From an uncultured Clostridia bacterium (GTDB lineage Bacteria > Bacillota > Clostridia > Oscillospirales > Acutalibacteraceae), in assembly GCA_947625785.1 (NCBI GenBank), contig CANQPS010000013.1, forward strand, positions 24,303 to 88,302: DNA of 64,000 nucleotides, given 5' to 3'. The translations under genes and the position numbers were made by a program. A model generated the notes under the pieces. It was given only the letters and a program-made list of their open reading frames with translations, searched no databases and was not told the DNA's origin. Below are positions 35,025-44,977 of the stretch, piece by piece (within the stretch, counting starts at the first letter, position 1; each line of letters begins with the position of its first letter).

Positions 35025-35933
35025 TTATTTATTTCCCATTACCTTAACCATAACAGCTTTTTGTGCGTGTAATCTATTTTCGGCTTCTTCAAAGATTTCA
35101 TTTGCGTGTGCCTCAAATACATCAGCTGTAATTTCTTCACCCCTATGTGCAGGTAAACAATGCTGCACCATAGCGTCAGCGTGTGCAAGTTTCATAAGTT
35201 CCGCATTTACTTGATAACCTTCAAATGCAATCTTACGCTTTTCACTTTCACCCTCTTGTCCCATAGATGCCCATACATCTGTAAATATTACATCTGCATT
35301 TTTAGCAGCCTCTTGCGGTGTGCGTACTAATTCAAAACAGTCATAGTCCTTTGCAAAATTAAGTACCTCCTCAGCCGGCTCATAACCCTCCGGACAAGCA
35401 ACTGAAACAGACATTCCTGTTTTTAATCCTCCTACTATAAGCGAATTCATCATATTATTACCATCACCAATAAAGCACATCTTTAAGCCTTGTAATTTAC
35501 CCTTAAATTCCCTTATAGTCATAAGGTCGGCTAAAACTTGGCAAGGATGACAAAAATCAGTTAAACCATTAATAACAGGTATTCCGCTTTTTTCGGCGAG
35601 TGTTTCAACTTCTGATTGTTTAAATGTCCTTATCATAATACCGTCTAAATAACGGCCAAGCACTCTTGCAGTATCTTCAACAGGTTCTCCTCTGCCAATC
35701 TGCATATCATTTGATGATAAAAATATCGGCATACCTCCTAATTGATACATACCTACTTCAAAAGATACTCTCGTTCTTGTAGATGCCTTCTGAAATATAC
35801 AACCAAGTGTCTTCCCTTCAAGATATTTATGAGGGATATTATGTTTTTGCTCATATTTAAGTTGGTCAGCGAGGTTTAATATATCAATAATCTCCTCTGA
35901 ACTTAAATCAAGCATTTTCAATAAGTGTTTCAT
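35025..35933 (-). CDS. argF: Ornithine carbamoyltransferase
   Basis: A 302-residue cytosolic enzyme that makes citrulline from ornithine and carbamoyl phosphate. The carbamoyl-phosphate motif STRTRVSFEVGM is at about 50-61, with DFCHPCQVLADLMT (HPxQ) and the ornithine-binding HCLPAHRGEEI near 260. Length is slightly short for OTC but typical of clostridial ArgF. It is the last gene of argGHCJBDF, with the operon terminator directly behind. Confidence 0.95.
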   Translation of the reverse strand: MKHLLKMLDLSSEEIIDILNLADQLKYEQKHNIPHKYLEGKTLGCIFQKASTRTRVSFEVGMYQLGGMPIFLSSNDMQIGRGEPVEDTARVLGRYLDGIMIRTFKQSEVETLAEKSGIPVINGLTDFCHPCQVLADLMTIREFKGKLQGLKMCFIGDGNNMMNSLIVGGLKTGMSVSVACPEGYEPAEEVLNFAKDYDCFELVRTPQEAAKNADVIFTDVWASMGQEGESEKRKIAFEGYQVNAELMKLAHADAMVQHCLPAHRGEEITADVFEAHANEIFEEAENRLHAQKAVMVKVMGNK

Positions 35934-35961
35934 TCAAATACTTTCCTTTCAATTATTATCA

Positions 35962-37149
35962 TTATTTTAAATCTTCTTCAAATACTTTTTCAAGAATTTC
36001 AAGGCCCTTATTTATTTCTTCATATGTGATATTAAGCGGCGGCAACATTCTTAATAAATTTTTAGCCAAAAGTATAAGTAATCCATTAGCGACACAATCA
36101 TTAGCGATTTTTTTAGCATTATCATTTTCCGTAACAATGCCTATCATCATACCCATACCCCTAACTTCTTTGACGCCCTTTATTTTCAAAAGTCTATTTC
36201 TAATATATTCGCCTTTTTCTTCAACTTTTTTAAGAAACTCTTCACTTGTAACTCTATTTAATATTTCCAACGCTCCGGCACAAGCTACCGGATTACCGCC
36301 AAATGTTGTTCCGTGTGTACCTGCCGTCAAAACATTTTCTAAATCCTTTGTACACAGACACGCTCCAATTGGTAAACCGCCGCCAAGTCCCTTAGCTGAT
36401 GTTATTACATCCGGTTGTATATCAAATTTCTGATAACAATAGAGTTTACCTGTTCTTGATATACCTGTTTGAACCTCATCAATCATAAGTAATATGTCTT
36501 TTTCTTTGCAAATTTTTTCAATAGACTTTACAAAATCTTTATTGAGAGGTTGTACCCCGCCCTCTCCTTGTACAAGTTCAATCAATACTGCACAAATACT
36601 ATCATCTATAACAGAATTAAAACTATCTATATTATTTGCCTGTGCATATACAAACCCATCAATAAATGGGAAAAAATAATTATGCATAGCATCTTGTCCT
36701 GTTGCCGTCAATGTTGCCATAGTTCTTCCGTGAAATGAATTAACAAGAGTTAATATTTTATTTCTTCCTATGTTACCATATTTATCAAAACTATATTTTC
36801 TTGCTAATTTGATGGCACATTCGTTGGCCTCTGCACCGGAATTACATAAAAATACTTTACTAAATCCCGTTAAACTACAAAGTTTTTCGGCAACTGCCGT
36901 CTGCAAAGGACTATAATATAAATTGGAAATATGCTGTATTTTTTTAGCCTGTTCAGAAACAGCTTTTGACCAACCTTCATCTGAATATCCAAGTGCGTTT
37001 ACCCCAATGCCGCTTGTAAAGTCTATATATTCTTTACCGTTAATATCATAGGCCGTAGAACCCTTTCCGTTTACAAGTGCAACTTCAAAACGGCCATAAG
37101 TATGCATTAAGTTTTCTTTTTCCGAATTTTTAATTTCTTCAAATGTCAT
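35962..37149 (-). CDS. argD: Acetylornithine aminotransferase
   Basis: A 395-residue class III PLP aminotransferase that converts N-acetylglutamate semialdehyde to N-acetylornithine. FTSGIGVNALGYSD, NSGAEANECAIKLAR, SFHGRTMATLTATGQ, LIELVQGEGGVQP, LLMIDEVQTGISRTGKLY and the lysine in TSAKGLGGGLPIGA are in the expected order; TTFGGNPVACAGALEIL follows. AAAGGAG precedes its ATG. It lies between argB and argF. Confidence 0.96.
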   Translation of the reverse strand: MTFEEIKNSEKENLMHTYGRFEVALVNGKGSTAYDINGKEYIDFTSGIGVNALGYSDEGWSKAVSEQAKKIQHISNLYYSPLQTAVAEKLCSLTGFSKVFLCNSGAEANECAIKLARKYSFDKYGNIGRNKILTLVNSFHGRTMATLTATGQDAMHNYFFPFIDGFVYAQANNIDSFNSVIDDSICAVLIELVQGEGGVQPLNKDFVKSIEKICKEKDILLMIDEVQTGISRTGKLYCYQKFDIQPDVITSAKGLGGGLPIGACLCTKDLENVLTAGTHGTTFGGNPVACAGALEILNRVTSEEFLKKVEEKGEYIRNRLLKIKGVKEVRGMGMMIGIVTENDNAKKIANDCVANGLLILLAKNLLRMLPPLNITYEEINKGLEILEKVFEEDLK

Positions 37150-37170
37150 CGGTTTAAATCTCCTTTCATA

Positions 37171-38028
37171 TTAATAAAACATTGTTCCTATACCTTCATC
37201 TGAAAACATTTCAATCAATATAGAATGTGCTATTCTTCCGTCAATGATATGTGTACGCTTAACGCCTTGTCTTACGGCCTCTACACAACAATCAATTTTT
37301 GGTATCATACCGCCTGATATAATACCTTCCTTCTTTAACATTGGAACTTCACTGACATTTACAACAGGAATCAATGTTTTTTCATCATTTTTATCTTTCA
37401 AAAGTCCTCTTATATCTGTCATTAATATGAGCTTCAAAGCACCTAATTTAGCGGCAATTTGTGCGGCTGCTATATCTGCATTAATATTGTAAACCTCACC
37501 TTTATATCCACCGGCAACAGTTGCAATTATCGGAATATATCCCTGACTTGTTGCATCTGTAATAACTTTTGTATTTACTTCAACGATTTCCCCTACATAT
37601 CCTAAATCTTCAGAGGTTATCTTTTTTTCCGCCATTATCATTCTGCCATCAAGTCCGCAAAGTCCTATTGCTTTTCCGCCGTGATTTTCCATTAATTGTG
37701 TCAGACTTTTATTAACCTTACCGGCAAGTACCATTTGAACTATATCAATGGTTTCTTGGTCAGTCACACGCAAACCGTTTATAAATTTACTTTCCTTGTT
37801 AATTTTTTTAAGCATATCGCTTATTTCAGGGCCGCCTCCGTGCACAAGCACAACATTAATCCCGACAAGTCGCATAAGTACTATATCACTCATTACAGCC
37901 TCTTTTAATTCCGGACTAATCATAGCATTACCGCCGTACTTAACAACAATAGTCTGACCTGCATATTTTTGTATATATGGAAGTGCCTGAATAAGCACTT
38001 TTGCCCTATCTGAGTTTGAAATATCCAT
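37171..38028 (-). CDS. argB: Acetylglutamate kinase
   Basis: A 285-residue amino-acid kinase that phosphorylates N-acetylglutamate. VVKYGGNAM (lysine for phosphate), VLVHGGGPEISDML, NGLRVTDQETIDIVQMVLAGKVNKSLT, and the ATP site GGMIPKIDCCVEAVRQGV are present. The N-terminus has ANP-like helix SDRAKVLIQALPYIQKYAGQ, the arm found in arginine-inhibited hexameric enzymes; feedback inhibition is therefore likely. Tight spacing with argJ and argD. Confidence 0.97.
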   Translation of the reverse strand: MDISNSDRAKVLIQALPYIQKYAGQTIVVKYGGNAMISPELKEAVMSDIVLMRLVGINVVLVHGGGPEISDMLKKINKESKFINGLRVTDQETIDIVQMVLAGKVNKSLTQLMENHGGKAIGLCGLDGRMIMAEKKITSEDLGYVGEIVEVNTKVITDATSQGYIPIIATVAGGYKGEVYNINADIAAAQIAAKLGALKLILMTDIRGLLKDKNDEKTLIPVVNVSEVPMLKKEGIISGGMIPKIDCCVEAVRQGVKRTHIIDGRIAHSILIEMFSDEGIGTMFY

Positions 38029-38067
38029 TTTATCTCTCCTGTTACATATTAATATTATTATTTCTGT

Positions 38068-39288
38068 TTAGGTTCTGTAATCACCATTAATTTTTACATA
38101 TTCATAGGTTAAATCGCAGCCGTATGCTTCGGCATAGCTTTCTCCGTCATTCAGATTAATATTAATATCTATTTCTTTGGCACTTAATACTTTCTTTGCA
38201 ATTTCCTCACTGAAATCAATTCCGGAACCATTCTTACAAACTTCAACCGTACCATTCTCAGACGAAAAACCAACATCAACTTTATTTATATCAACATCAC
38301 AACCCGAATATCCTATTGCACAAAGTACTCTGCCCCAATTTGCGTCTGCTCCAAACATAGCCGCCTTTAATAAACTTGAACATATAACAGATTTTGCTAT
38401 ACCCTTAGCATCTTTATCAGTCTTAGCGTTTGATACCTTTGAAATAAGCAGTTTCGTTGCACCCTCTCCGTCACCTGCTAAAAGTTTAGCCATTTTTTTA
38501 CAAATAGCCGTAAGGGCTTCTAAAAATATATAATAATCTTTGTTTTTCTCTGTGATTTCTTTATTGCCTGCCGTACCGCTTGCCATAATTGTTAATGTAT
38601 CATTGGTTGAAGTATCACCATCAACACTAACCATATTATAACTTACAGATACTGCCTCAGTTAATGCCTCTTTAATCATTTTTGGAGAAATTGCTGCATC
38701 TGTTGTTATAAAACTTAACATAGTTGCCATATTAGGGTGTATCATACCGCTGCCCTTTGCAATAGCTCCCATTTTTGCTGTTTTGCCGTCAATGGTAAAT
38801 TCAACAGCAGCTTCTTTTTTTATGGTATCTGTTGTCATTATTGCCTCAGCGGCATCTGCACTTCCGTCTTTCGATAATAAAGAAACAAGTTCATCAATCG
38901 AATTTTCTATTGGTTCAATAGGCAATACCTGACCTATAACTCCTGTTGATGCTACTATTATATCTTCATTTCTTATTCCAAGTGCCTTTGCTGTAAGCTC
39001 GCACATTCTTTCTGCTTTTTCAATACCATCAGCATTACACGTATTTGCATTTCCGCTGTTACATATTATAGCCTGTGCTTTACCGTCTGAAAGATTTTTT
39101 TGCGTAACAATAATCGGAGCACCTTTAACGAGATTTGTTGTATATACTCCTGCTGACGAACATATTTTATCACTATATATTAATGCTAAATCTTTTTTAT
39201 TTTTATTCTTTCTTATACCACAATGTACACCGGATGCTTTAAATCCTGATGGAGCTGTTACCCCACCCTCTATAAATTTATAAGACAT
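38068..39288 (-). CDS. argJ: Bifunctional ornithine acetyltransferase / N-acetylglutamate synthase
   Basis: A 406-residue Ntn-type protein that recycles the acetyl group from acetylornithine to glutamate. The self-cleavage site is the threonine of KGSGMIHPNMATMLSFITTDAAI, and the precursor would split there into alpha and beta chains. GVTAPSGFKASGVHCGIRKNK at the start and DGDTSTNDT are family blocks. Because no argA or argE is in the operon, the recycling route is the likely one, and ArgJ may also supply N-acetylglutamate. Confidence 0.97.
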   Translation of the reverse strand: MSYKFIEGGVTAPSGFKASGVHCGIRKNKNKKDLALIYSDKICSSAGVYTTNLVKGAPIIVTQKNLSDGKAQAIICNSGNANTCNADGIEKAERMCELTAKALGIRNEDIIVASTGVIGQVLPIEPIENSIDELVSLLSKDGSADAAEAIMTTDTIKKEAAVEFTIDGKTAKMGAIAKGSGMIHPNMATMLSFITTDAAISPKMIKEALTEAVSVSYNMVSVDGDTSTNDTLTIMASGTAGNKEITEKNKDYYIFLEALTAICKKMAKLLAGDGEGATKLLISKVSNAKTDKDAKGIAKSVICSSLLKAAMFGADANWGRVLCAIGYSGCDVDINKVDVGFSSENGTVEVCKNGSGIDFSEEIAKKVLSAKEIDININLNDGESYAEAYGCDLTYEYVKINGDYRT

Positions 39289-39341
39289 TTAATTTACCTC
39301 ACTCTCATATATAACCTTTTTATCACATTGTAACACATAGG

Positions 39342-40376
39342 TTAAAAAGCCGGCGGTACGAGCATTAAACCTGTTTTTTCATCAAGTCCAAATATAATAT
39401 TCATATTTTGAACTGCCTGTCCTGCCGCACCCTTAACCATATTATCAATAGCAGATACTGCTATAAGCATATTTGTTCTCTCGTCAATATGAATTGATAT
39501 ATCACAAAAATTAGAATATTTTATATTATGAATATCAGCTACTTGACCATCATCTAATAGCCTTATAAAATATTCATTTTTATAAAATTCTTTATAAATT
39601 GTGCGAACCTGTTCTTTTGTGATATTTTCTTTTAACTGTGCATAACAGGTCGATATTATACCTCTGTTTACAGGCAATAAGTGTGGTACAAATGTAATCT
39701 TTACCTTTTTATCTGCAAGTTTAGATAAAGTTTGTTCTATTTCCGGTGTATGCCTATGAGATGCAATTTTATATGGGTGAAAAGCCTCGTTTAATTCCGG
39801 AAAATGTGATGTCTGGGACAAACCTCTGCCTGCACCTGTCACTCCGGATTTACTGTCTATTATAATATGTTCGGTTTTGACAATATCATTTTTTACTGCC
39901 GGAGCTAATGCCAGAGGTGCACCCGTTGTATAACAACCCGGATTTGCAATCAATTTTTTTCCTTTAATTTTATCCCTGAAAAGTTCCGGTAATCCATATA
40001 CTGCCTGTTCGTGTAAATCCTTATTGATAAATTCGCCATTATACCATTCTTTGTATTCGCTTTCGCTTTCAAGTCGGAAATCTGCTCCTAAATCAATAAA
40101 AGCCTTGCCTTTATTTATACATTCAGCACCAAGCTCCTGCGATAAACCGTGCGGTAATGCTGCAAATATAATGTCGCTTTTATCAACAACCGTTTCAGCA
40201 TTTTGGCACTCCATATCACACAGCGATCTATAAGATGGATAAACCTCACTCAACTTTTTTCCCTCAAAACTTACAGAACTTATTGCTGTAAGTTCCGTTT
40301 CAGGGTGTCCTATTATAATCCTTACAAGTTCTGCACCGGCATAGCCTGTTGCTCCTATAATACCTACTTTTATCAT
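39342..40376 (-). CDS. argC: N-acetyl-gamma-glutamyl-phosphate reductase
   Basis: A 344-residue NADPH-dependent reductase producing N-acetylglutamate semialdehyde. GATGYAGAELVRII is the nucleotide loop (about 8-21), the catalytic cysteine is in LIANPGCYTTGAPLALAP, and SHRHTPEIEQ and PHLLPVNRGIISTCY carry the conserved histidine regions. Length is typical of the long type-1 ArgC. AGGAGATTTATT leads to the ATG. Confidence 0.97.
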   Translation of the reverse strand: MIKVGIIGATGYAGAELVRIIIGHPETELTAISSVSFEGKKLSEVYPSYRSLCDMECQNAETVVDKSDIIFAALPHGLSQELGAECINKGKAFIDLGADFRLESESEYKEWYNGEFINKDLHEQAVYGLPELFRDKIKGKKLIANPGCYTTGAPLALAPAVKNDIVKTEHIIIDSKSGVTGAGRGLSQTSHFPELNEAFHPYKIASHRHTPEIEQTLSKLADKKVKITFVPHLLPVNRGIISTCYAQLKENITKEQVRTIYKEFYKNEYFIRLLDDGQVADIHNIKYSNFCDISIHIDERTNMLIAVSAIDNMVKGAAGQAVQNMNIIFGLDEKTGLMLVPPAF

Positions 40377-40394
40377 AATAAATCTCCTAATTTT

Positions 40395-41765
40395 TTATTT
40401 TATATAATTTCTTACTCTTTCAACCTGTGACAATACATTTTTCTTTGAAGGTCCTCCATAAACTGCTCTGTCCTCTACGCATTTTTCAAGAGATATTGCA
40501 TCATATACACCTTCATCAAATATTTCGCAAACCGCTTTATATTCTTCGATAGGCAATGTTTCAAGTGTAAGACCTTTTTTGATACATAAAGCAACAAGTG
40601 TTCCGGTTGCCTTGTACGCATCTCTAAACGGCAATCCCTTTTTTACGAGATAATCCGCACAATCGGTTGCATTAATAAAACCTTTAGCTGCGGCATTTCT
40701 CATATTTTCGGGAATAACTTTCATTGTTTCAATCATTGGTGTAAATGTTGTAAGACACATTTTAACAGTATCAACAGCATCAAAAATTGCTTCTTTATCC
40801 TCCTGCATATCCTTATTATAGGCAAGTGGTATACCCTTCATAACTGTTAGTAATGTCATCAAATCACCAAATACTCTGCCCGATTTACCTCGTACAAGCT
40901 CAGCTATATCAGGATTTTTCTTTTGCGGCATTATACTTGAACCCGTTGAAAATGCGTCATCAAGCTCTACAAACTTAAATTCCCAAGAACACCACATTAT
41001 TATTTCTTCCGAAAATCTTGATAAATGAACCATTATCAATGATAATGCGTTAGCAAGTTCTATACAGTAATCTCTGTCTGATACACCATCAAGACTATTA
41101 CTTGCTATTCTGTCAAATTCAAGCAGACGACCGGTTATTGTTCTATCAATAGGATAAGTTGTTGTTGCCAATGCTCCGCAGCCTAACGGCATTTCGTTCA
41201 TTCTTTTATATGTGTCATCAAGTCTGCCTAAATCTCTCAAAAGCATTTCACTGTATGCCATTATATGATGTCCAAATGTTATCGGCTGAGCTCTTTGCAA
41301 ATGTGTATATCCGGGCATAACCGCATCACAATATTTTTCTGCCTGATTACAAATTACAGTTATTAATTCTTTAACAAGTAATTTTAATTCTTTTAATTCT
41401 TTTCTTAGATTTAATCTCAAATCAACGGCTACTTGGTCATTACGGCTTCTTGCAGTATGAAGACGCTTACCTGTATCTCCCAATCTTGCTGTCAATTCAC
41501 CCTCAATAAATGTATGAATATCTTCGGAGTTCATATCTATTGCAAGTTTACCATTGTTTAAATCATCAAGAACTTGTTTTAATCCATTACAAATTAAATC
41601 TGCTTCACTTTTATCTATAATACCACACTCTCCAAGCATTGTTGCGTGTGCTATACTTCCCTCAATATCTTCTTTATACATACGGCTATCAAAAGAAATA
41701 GAAGAATTAAAGTCATTGGTTTTTTTATCAACTTCTTTTGAAAATCTTCCGGCCCATAATTTCAA
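40395..41765 (-). CDS. argH: Argininosuccinate lyase
   Basis: About 456 residues; cleaves argininosuccinate to arginine and fumarate. The start is not an ATG: the TTG at 41765, nine bases after AGGAG, gives MKLWAGRFSKEVD, which matches the family's usual beginning, while the TTG at 41774 touches the ribosome site. TARSRNDQVAVDLRL, PGYTHLQRAQPITFGHH, and the flexible catalytic loop STGSSIMPQKKNPDIAELVRGKSGRV are intact. It lies between argG and argC. Confidence 0.96.
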   Translation of the reverse strand: MKLWAGRFSKEVDKKTNDFNSSISFDSRMYKEDIEGSIAHATMLGECGIIDKSEADLICNGLKQVLDDLNNGKLAIDMNSEDIHTFIEGELTARLGDTGKRLHTARSRNDQVAVDLRLNLRKELKELKLLVKELITVICNQAEKYCDAVMPGYTHLQRAQPITFGHHIMAYSEMLLRDLGRLDDTYKRMNEMPLGCGALATTTYPIDRTITGRLLEFDRIASNSLDGVSDRDYCIELANALSLIMVHLSRFSEEIIMWCSWEFKFVELDDAFSTGSSIMPQKKNPDIAELVRGKSGRVFGDLMTLLTVMKGIPLAYNKDMQEDKEAIFDAVDTVKMCLTTFTPMIETMKVIPENMRNAAAKGFINATDCADYLVKKGLPFRDAYKATGTLVALCIKKGLTLETLPIEEYKAVCEIFDEGVYDAISLEKCVEDRAVYGGPSKKNVLSQVERVRNYIK

Positions 41766-41917
41766 AGCACTCAACTCCTATTACCACAATTAATGTTTTA
41801 ATAATTATTTTATCTAAAATAAAATAACTAATATAGGGTTGTTTCACAATATAATCAAGAATTACAAGAAATATTATGAAACAACCCAAATAAATTTTAT
41901 CTTGTTAATTAAATATA

Positions 41918-43138
41918 TTACTCTTTAATTAAGCCTTTTGTTGCCTGAACCTTGATTGGTAAACCGAATAAGTTTATAAATCCTGCGGAATCCTTTTGAT
42001 TATAAACTTCATCTTCATCAAATGTTGCTATATCCTCATCATAAAGTGAATATGGAGATGTAACACCTGCATCAATTATATTACCTTTATAGAGTTTAAG
42101 TTTAACATCACCTGTTACGGTTTCTTGTGTTGAGTCAACAAATGCCGATAAAGCCTTTCTAAGAGGTGTGTACCATTGACCAAAATATACAAGCTCCGCA
42201 AATCTCAAAGCAACTTGTTGTTTATAATGATAAGTATCTCTATCAAGGCAAAGTTCTTCAAGTTTATTGTGTGCGTGATAAAGAATTGAACCACCCGGTG
42301 TTTCATAAACACCTCTTGATTTCATACCAACAAGACGGTTTTCAACTAAATCTACAATACCTATACCATTTGCTCCACCAAGTTCGTTCAACTTTTTAAC
42401 GATTGAAACTGCGTCCATCTTAACACCATCAATGGCAACAGCATTACCTTTTTCAAATGAAATTGTAACATAAGATGCCTTATCAGGTGCTTGTTCAGGG
42501 GATACACCAAGCTCTAAGAAACCTTCTTTATTATACATTGGTTCGTTTGCAGGGTTTTCAAGGTCAAGTCCTTCGTGTGATAAATGCCATATATTTTTAT
42601 CTTTTGAATAGTTTGTTTCTCTTGTAATTTTAAGAGGGATATTGTGAGCCTCTGCGTACTGAATTTCTTCCTCTCTTGATTTAATGCTCCATTCTCTCCA
42701 AGGAGCTATTATCTTCATATTTGGGGCAAATGCCTTGATTGCAAGTTCAAAACGCACTTGGTCATTACCTTTACCTGTGCAGCCGTGGCAAATGGCATCT
42801 GCACCCTCCTTAAGAGCGATTTCAACAATTCTCTTAGCGATAATCGGTCTTGCAAAAGATGTGCCTAAAAGATATTTACTTTCATATACTGCACCGGCTT
42901 TTACCGTTGGATATACATAATCTTCAATAAATTCCTTATTTAAATCCTCAATATAAAGTTTTGATGCACCTGTTTTTATAGCTTTTTCTTCAAGTCCGTC
43001 AAGTTCTGTACCTTGTCCTACATCACCGGATACACATATAACTTCACAATTATCATAATTCTCCTTTAGCCAAGGAATTATAATTGATGTATCCAATCCG
43101 CCGGAATATGCAAGAACAACTTTTTTAATATTTCCCAT
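41918..43138 (-). CDS. argG: Argininosuccinate synthase
   Basis: A 406-residue ATP-dependent ligase of citrulline and aspartate. The N-terminal P-loop [20 protein letters not shown] is at about 8-26, and [19 protein letters not shown] and the C-terminal segment with [16 protein letters not shown] match type I ArgG. The start at 43138 (MGNIKKV) has GGAGGT eight bases upstream; the longer frame to 43189 has no support. First gene of the arginine operon, with the regulated promoter directly upstream. Confidence 0.97.
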   Translation of the reverse strand: MGNIKKVVLAYSGGLDTSIIIPWLKENYDNCEVICVSGDVGQGTELDGLEEKAIKTGASKLYIEDLNKEFIEDYVYPTVKAGAVYESKYLLGTSFARPIIAKRIVEIALKEGADAICHGCTGKGNDQVRFELAIKAFAPNMKIIAPWREWSIKSREEEIQYAEAHNIPLKITRETNYSKDKNIWHLSHEGLDLENPANEPMYNKEGFLELGVSPEQAPDKASYVTISFEKGNAVAIDGVKMDAVSIVKKLNELGGANGIGIVDLVENRLVGMKSRGVYETPGGSILYHAHNKLEELCLDRDTYHYKQQVALRFAELVYFGQWYTPLRKALSAFVDSTQETVTGDVKLKLYKGNIIDAGVTSPYSLYDEDIATFDEDEVYNQKDSAGFINLFGLPIKVQATKGLIKE

Positions 43139-43207
43139 TATTGAAAACCTCCATAATATTTTATATTTAAAAAATCCCATTTTTTTCAATGAGCGACTTC
43201 AATTACA

Positions 43208-43257
43208 ATTATACACATATTATTCAAAAAATCAAGTTCTTATTGAATAAATATTCA
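43208..43257 (-). promoter_or_regulatory. argG promoter with ARG box
   Basis: On the minus strand TTGATT (43235-43230) and TATAAT (43213-43208) stand 16 bases apart, with TG before the -10 hexamer. Just upstream, 43244-43257, is TGAATAAATATTCA, an excellent match to the ArgR/AhrC operator (TGAAT-N4-ATTCA). A weaker half site, TATTCA on the plus strand, lies in the spacer. Arginine-dependent repression of the whole argGHCJBDF operon is expected. Confidence 0.8.
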
Positions 43258-43551
43258 TATGACATTTATTTTGTATTTTTGCATAAATTTTATATCAAAA
43301 TGTTTAATCTATAAGTAATAAATCAACTTGATTTATACTCTAAAAAAGTCTTTGCAAATGTTAATATCAAAAAAGAATGCATATCTATATATGATATATT
43401 GTATATTAATTAATTTTTTATGTATTTTTATACACTATATACAATTTAAAGATATTTTCTTAAATTTTTGTATAAATTTTGAATTGAAAAATATATTTAT
43501 TTCCTTATAATATAATATATGGTTAAATTTGTTTACTATCTCATATTAGAA
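43258..43551. other. AT-rich intergenic stretch without recognised gene
   Basis: Very AT-rich DNA between the divergent argG and the small gene at 43636. The 60-codon open frame inside it has no ribosome site and a hydrophobic low-complexity product, so I do not call it. Confidence 0.5.
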
Positions 43552-43609
43552 TTGCATTTTAAAAACATTACAATATAATCACAGACCGAACAATATAATC
43601 ATATACCGA
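43552..43609 (+). promoter_or_regulatory. Promoter with duplicated 19-base element
   Basis: TTGCAT (43552-43557) and TATAAT (43574-43579) are 16 bases apart. The -10 region lies in the first copy of a direct repeat, CAATATAATCACAGACCGA (43571-43589), repeated with three changes at 43591-43609. The repeats, 20 bases apart (about two helical turns), could be a regulator's binding sites or a doubled -10. Confidence 0.5.
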
Positions 43610-43635
43610 TTTTTTAAACGAAGGTGGTATTTTTT

Positions 43636-43908
43636 ATGAACAATAAAGAATTAATTTATGATGTATTATCTAATCGTCTTTATTCCCAAGAACTTTATGA
43701 GGGTATGCTGTGTATTATAGCTGATGCCATTAAATATGATGATGAGGCCGAATCTGATGATTTACCTTATGATGAAAGATTGAAAAAAATAAAACAGTAT
43801 ATGAGGGTTATCGAAGCAGATTTAAAAAGTATTATTAATGATAATAAGGAAATTATTGGTATGATTGATAATAAAATGGTAGAAAAACAGGATAATAATG
43901 ACATATAA
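43636..43908 (+). CDS. Small acidic protein of unknown function
   Basis: A 90-residue protein with no family I recognise. It is acidic (EAESDDLPYDERLKK in the middle) and mostly predicted helical, with a possible coiled coil toward the end (YMRVIEADLKSIINDNKEIIGMIDNKM). GAAGGTGG gives a good ribosome site for the ATG at 43636; the GTG at 43624 overlaps it. It has its own promoter and stands alone, convergent with an XRE regulator gene. Confidence 0.65.
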   Translation: MNNKELIYDVLSNRLYSQELYEGMLCIIADAIKYDDEAESDDLPYDERLKKIKQYMRVIEADLKSIINDNKEIIGMIDNKMVEKQDNNDI

Positions 43909-43948
43909 TATATGCCGCTATTATCCTGCTGTTAGGGTTAAACATTGA

Positions 43949-44173
43949 TTATTTTATAGGGAATATACCTTTTATATCACTTGCTCCTACAATGTAATCT
44001 ACTGAAACATTGTAAAGTTTGGCTAACTTAACAATAGAATCAACAGGTATTCTTGTTTTGCCCTGTTCATAATCACAGTAAGTACGCTGACCGACATTTA
44101 ATTGGTCAGCTATACGCTGTTGTGTAAACCCCATCTCCTCTCTCAATGCCCTTATGCGCTGATTATATCTCAT
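43949..44173 (-). CDS. XRE-family HTH regulator
   Basis: A 74-residue protein that is essentially one Cro/C1-type helix-turn-helix: RIRALREEMGFTQQRIADQLNVGQRTYCDYEQGKTRIPVDSIVKLAKLYNVSVDYIVG. Only a short tail follows, so any sensing must be through dimer contacts or a partner. Solitary, convergent with the small gene and divergent from the flavin-reductase gene, which it may regulate. GGAGG lies 13 bases from the ATG. Confidence 0.88.
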   Translation of the reverse strand: MRYNQRIRALREEMGFTQQRIADQLNVGQRTYCDYEQGKTRIPVDSIVKLAKLYNVSVDYIVGASDIKGIFPIK

Positions 44174-44473
44174 AACTACATTTTCGCCTCCATTAAGGTG
44201 CTTATAAATTTATTTATTCTATCTCTATATCCTCCATCGTCTTAAAGTATAACATAAATACTTTTTTATTAATACTGTTTAGAGAGATAAACTCTTTATT
44301 AAGAAGATTTTTGTTTCCAATTGTTAAAATTTGCAATTAACAATCTTGATATTTACTTAAAAACTTTACTTTACTTTATATTTGTATTTTATAAACTGCA
44401 AAAATATGGTATAATGATTTATAATATAAAGTATTATTATGTGTAACTTATTTTATACTGGGAGGATTTAACA
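44174..44473. promoter_or_regulatory. Divergent intergenic region with an extended -10
   Basis: A 300-base AT-rich gap between divergent genes. On the plus strand TATGGTATAAT near 44405-44415 forms an extended -10 (TGnTATAAT) for the flavin-reductase-like gene; no convincing -35 is needed for such promoters. On the minus strand TATACT lies about 80 bases upstream of the XRE gene. No other gene seen. Confidence 0.4.
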
Positions 44474-44977
44474 ATGTCTTTTAAAAAAATTAATGCTTCT
44501 GAAATTAACGAAAATTCATTTAAACTTATTGGTAAAGATTGGATGCTGGTCACTGCCGGAAACAGTAATAAACTTAATACTATGACTGCCAGTTGGGGCG
44601 GAGTTGGTGTCCTCTGGAATAAGAATGTTGCTTTCTCATTTATAAGACCACAGAGGTACACATTAAAGTTTATGGAGGAAAATGATTATTATACACTTTC
44701 ATTTTTTTCTGACGAATATAAAAAGGCACTGACCTTTTGCGGAAGAAATTCCGGCAGGGATTGCGATAAAATAAAAGAAACAGGTTTGACTGCTTTATTT
44801 GATGAAAATGCCCCTTACTTTGATGAAGCTAAACTTGTATTGGTATGCAAAAAATTATATGTTCAAGATATGACTGTGGAGTGCTTTGTTGATAAATCAC
44901 TCATTAATAATAATTATCCCGATAAAGATTATCATAAAGTATTTATTGGGGAAATAGTTAAGGTACTCTCCAAATGA
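44474..44977 (+). CDS. Flavin reductase-like domain protein
   Basis: A 167-residue FMN-binding split-barrel protein. WMLVTAGNSNKLNTMTASWGGVGVLWNKNVAFSFIRPQRYTLKFMEENDYYTLSFF has the typical flavin site (N-T-M-T-A-S-W-G-G, then RPQRYT). Relatives reduce or store FMN and often serve as small oxidoreductases of unknown substrate in Clostridia. GGGAGG precedes the ATG. The stop overlaps the SDR gene's ATG (ATGA-type), so the two are translationally coupled. Confidence 0.88.
   Translation: MSFKKINASEINENSFKLIGKDWMLVTAGNSNKLNTMTASWGGVGVLWNKNVAFSFIRPQRYTLKFMEENDYYTLSFFSDEYKKALTFCGRNSGRDCDKIKETGLTALFDENAPYFDEAKLVLVCKKLYVQDMTVECFVDKSLINNNYPDKDYHKVFIGEIVKVLSK

Noticed and set aside
43328..43510. 60-codon hydrophobic frame upstream of the small acidic gene
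   Set aside because: No ribosome binding site, extreme AT content, and the frame is expected by chance.
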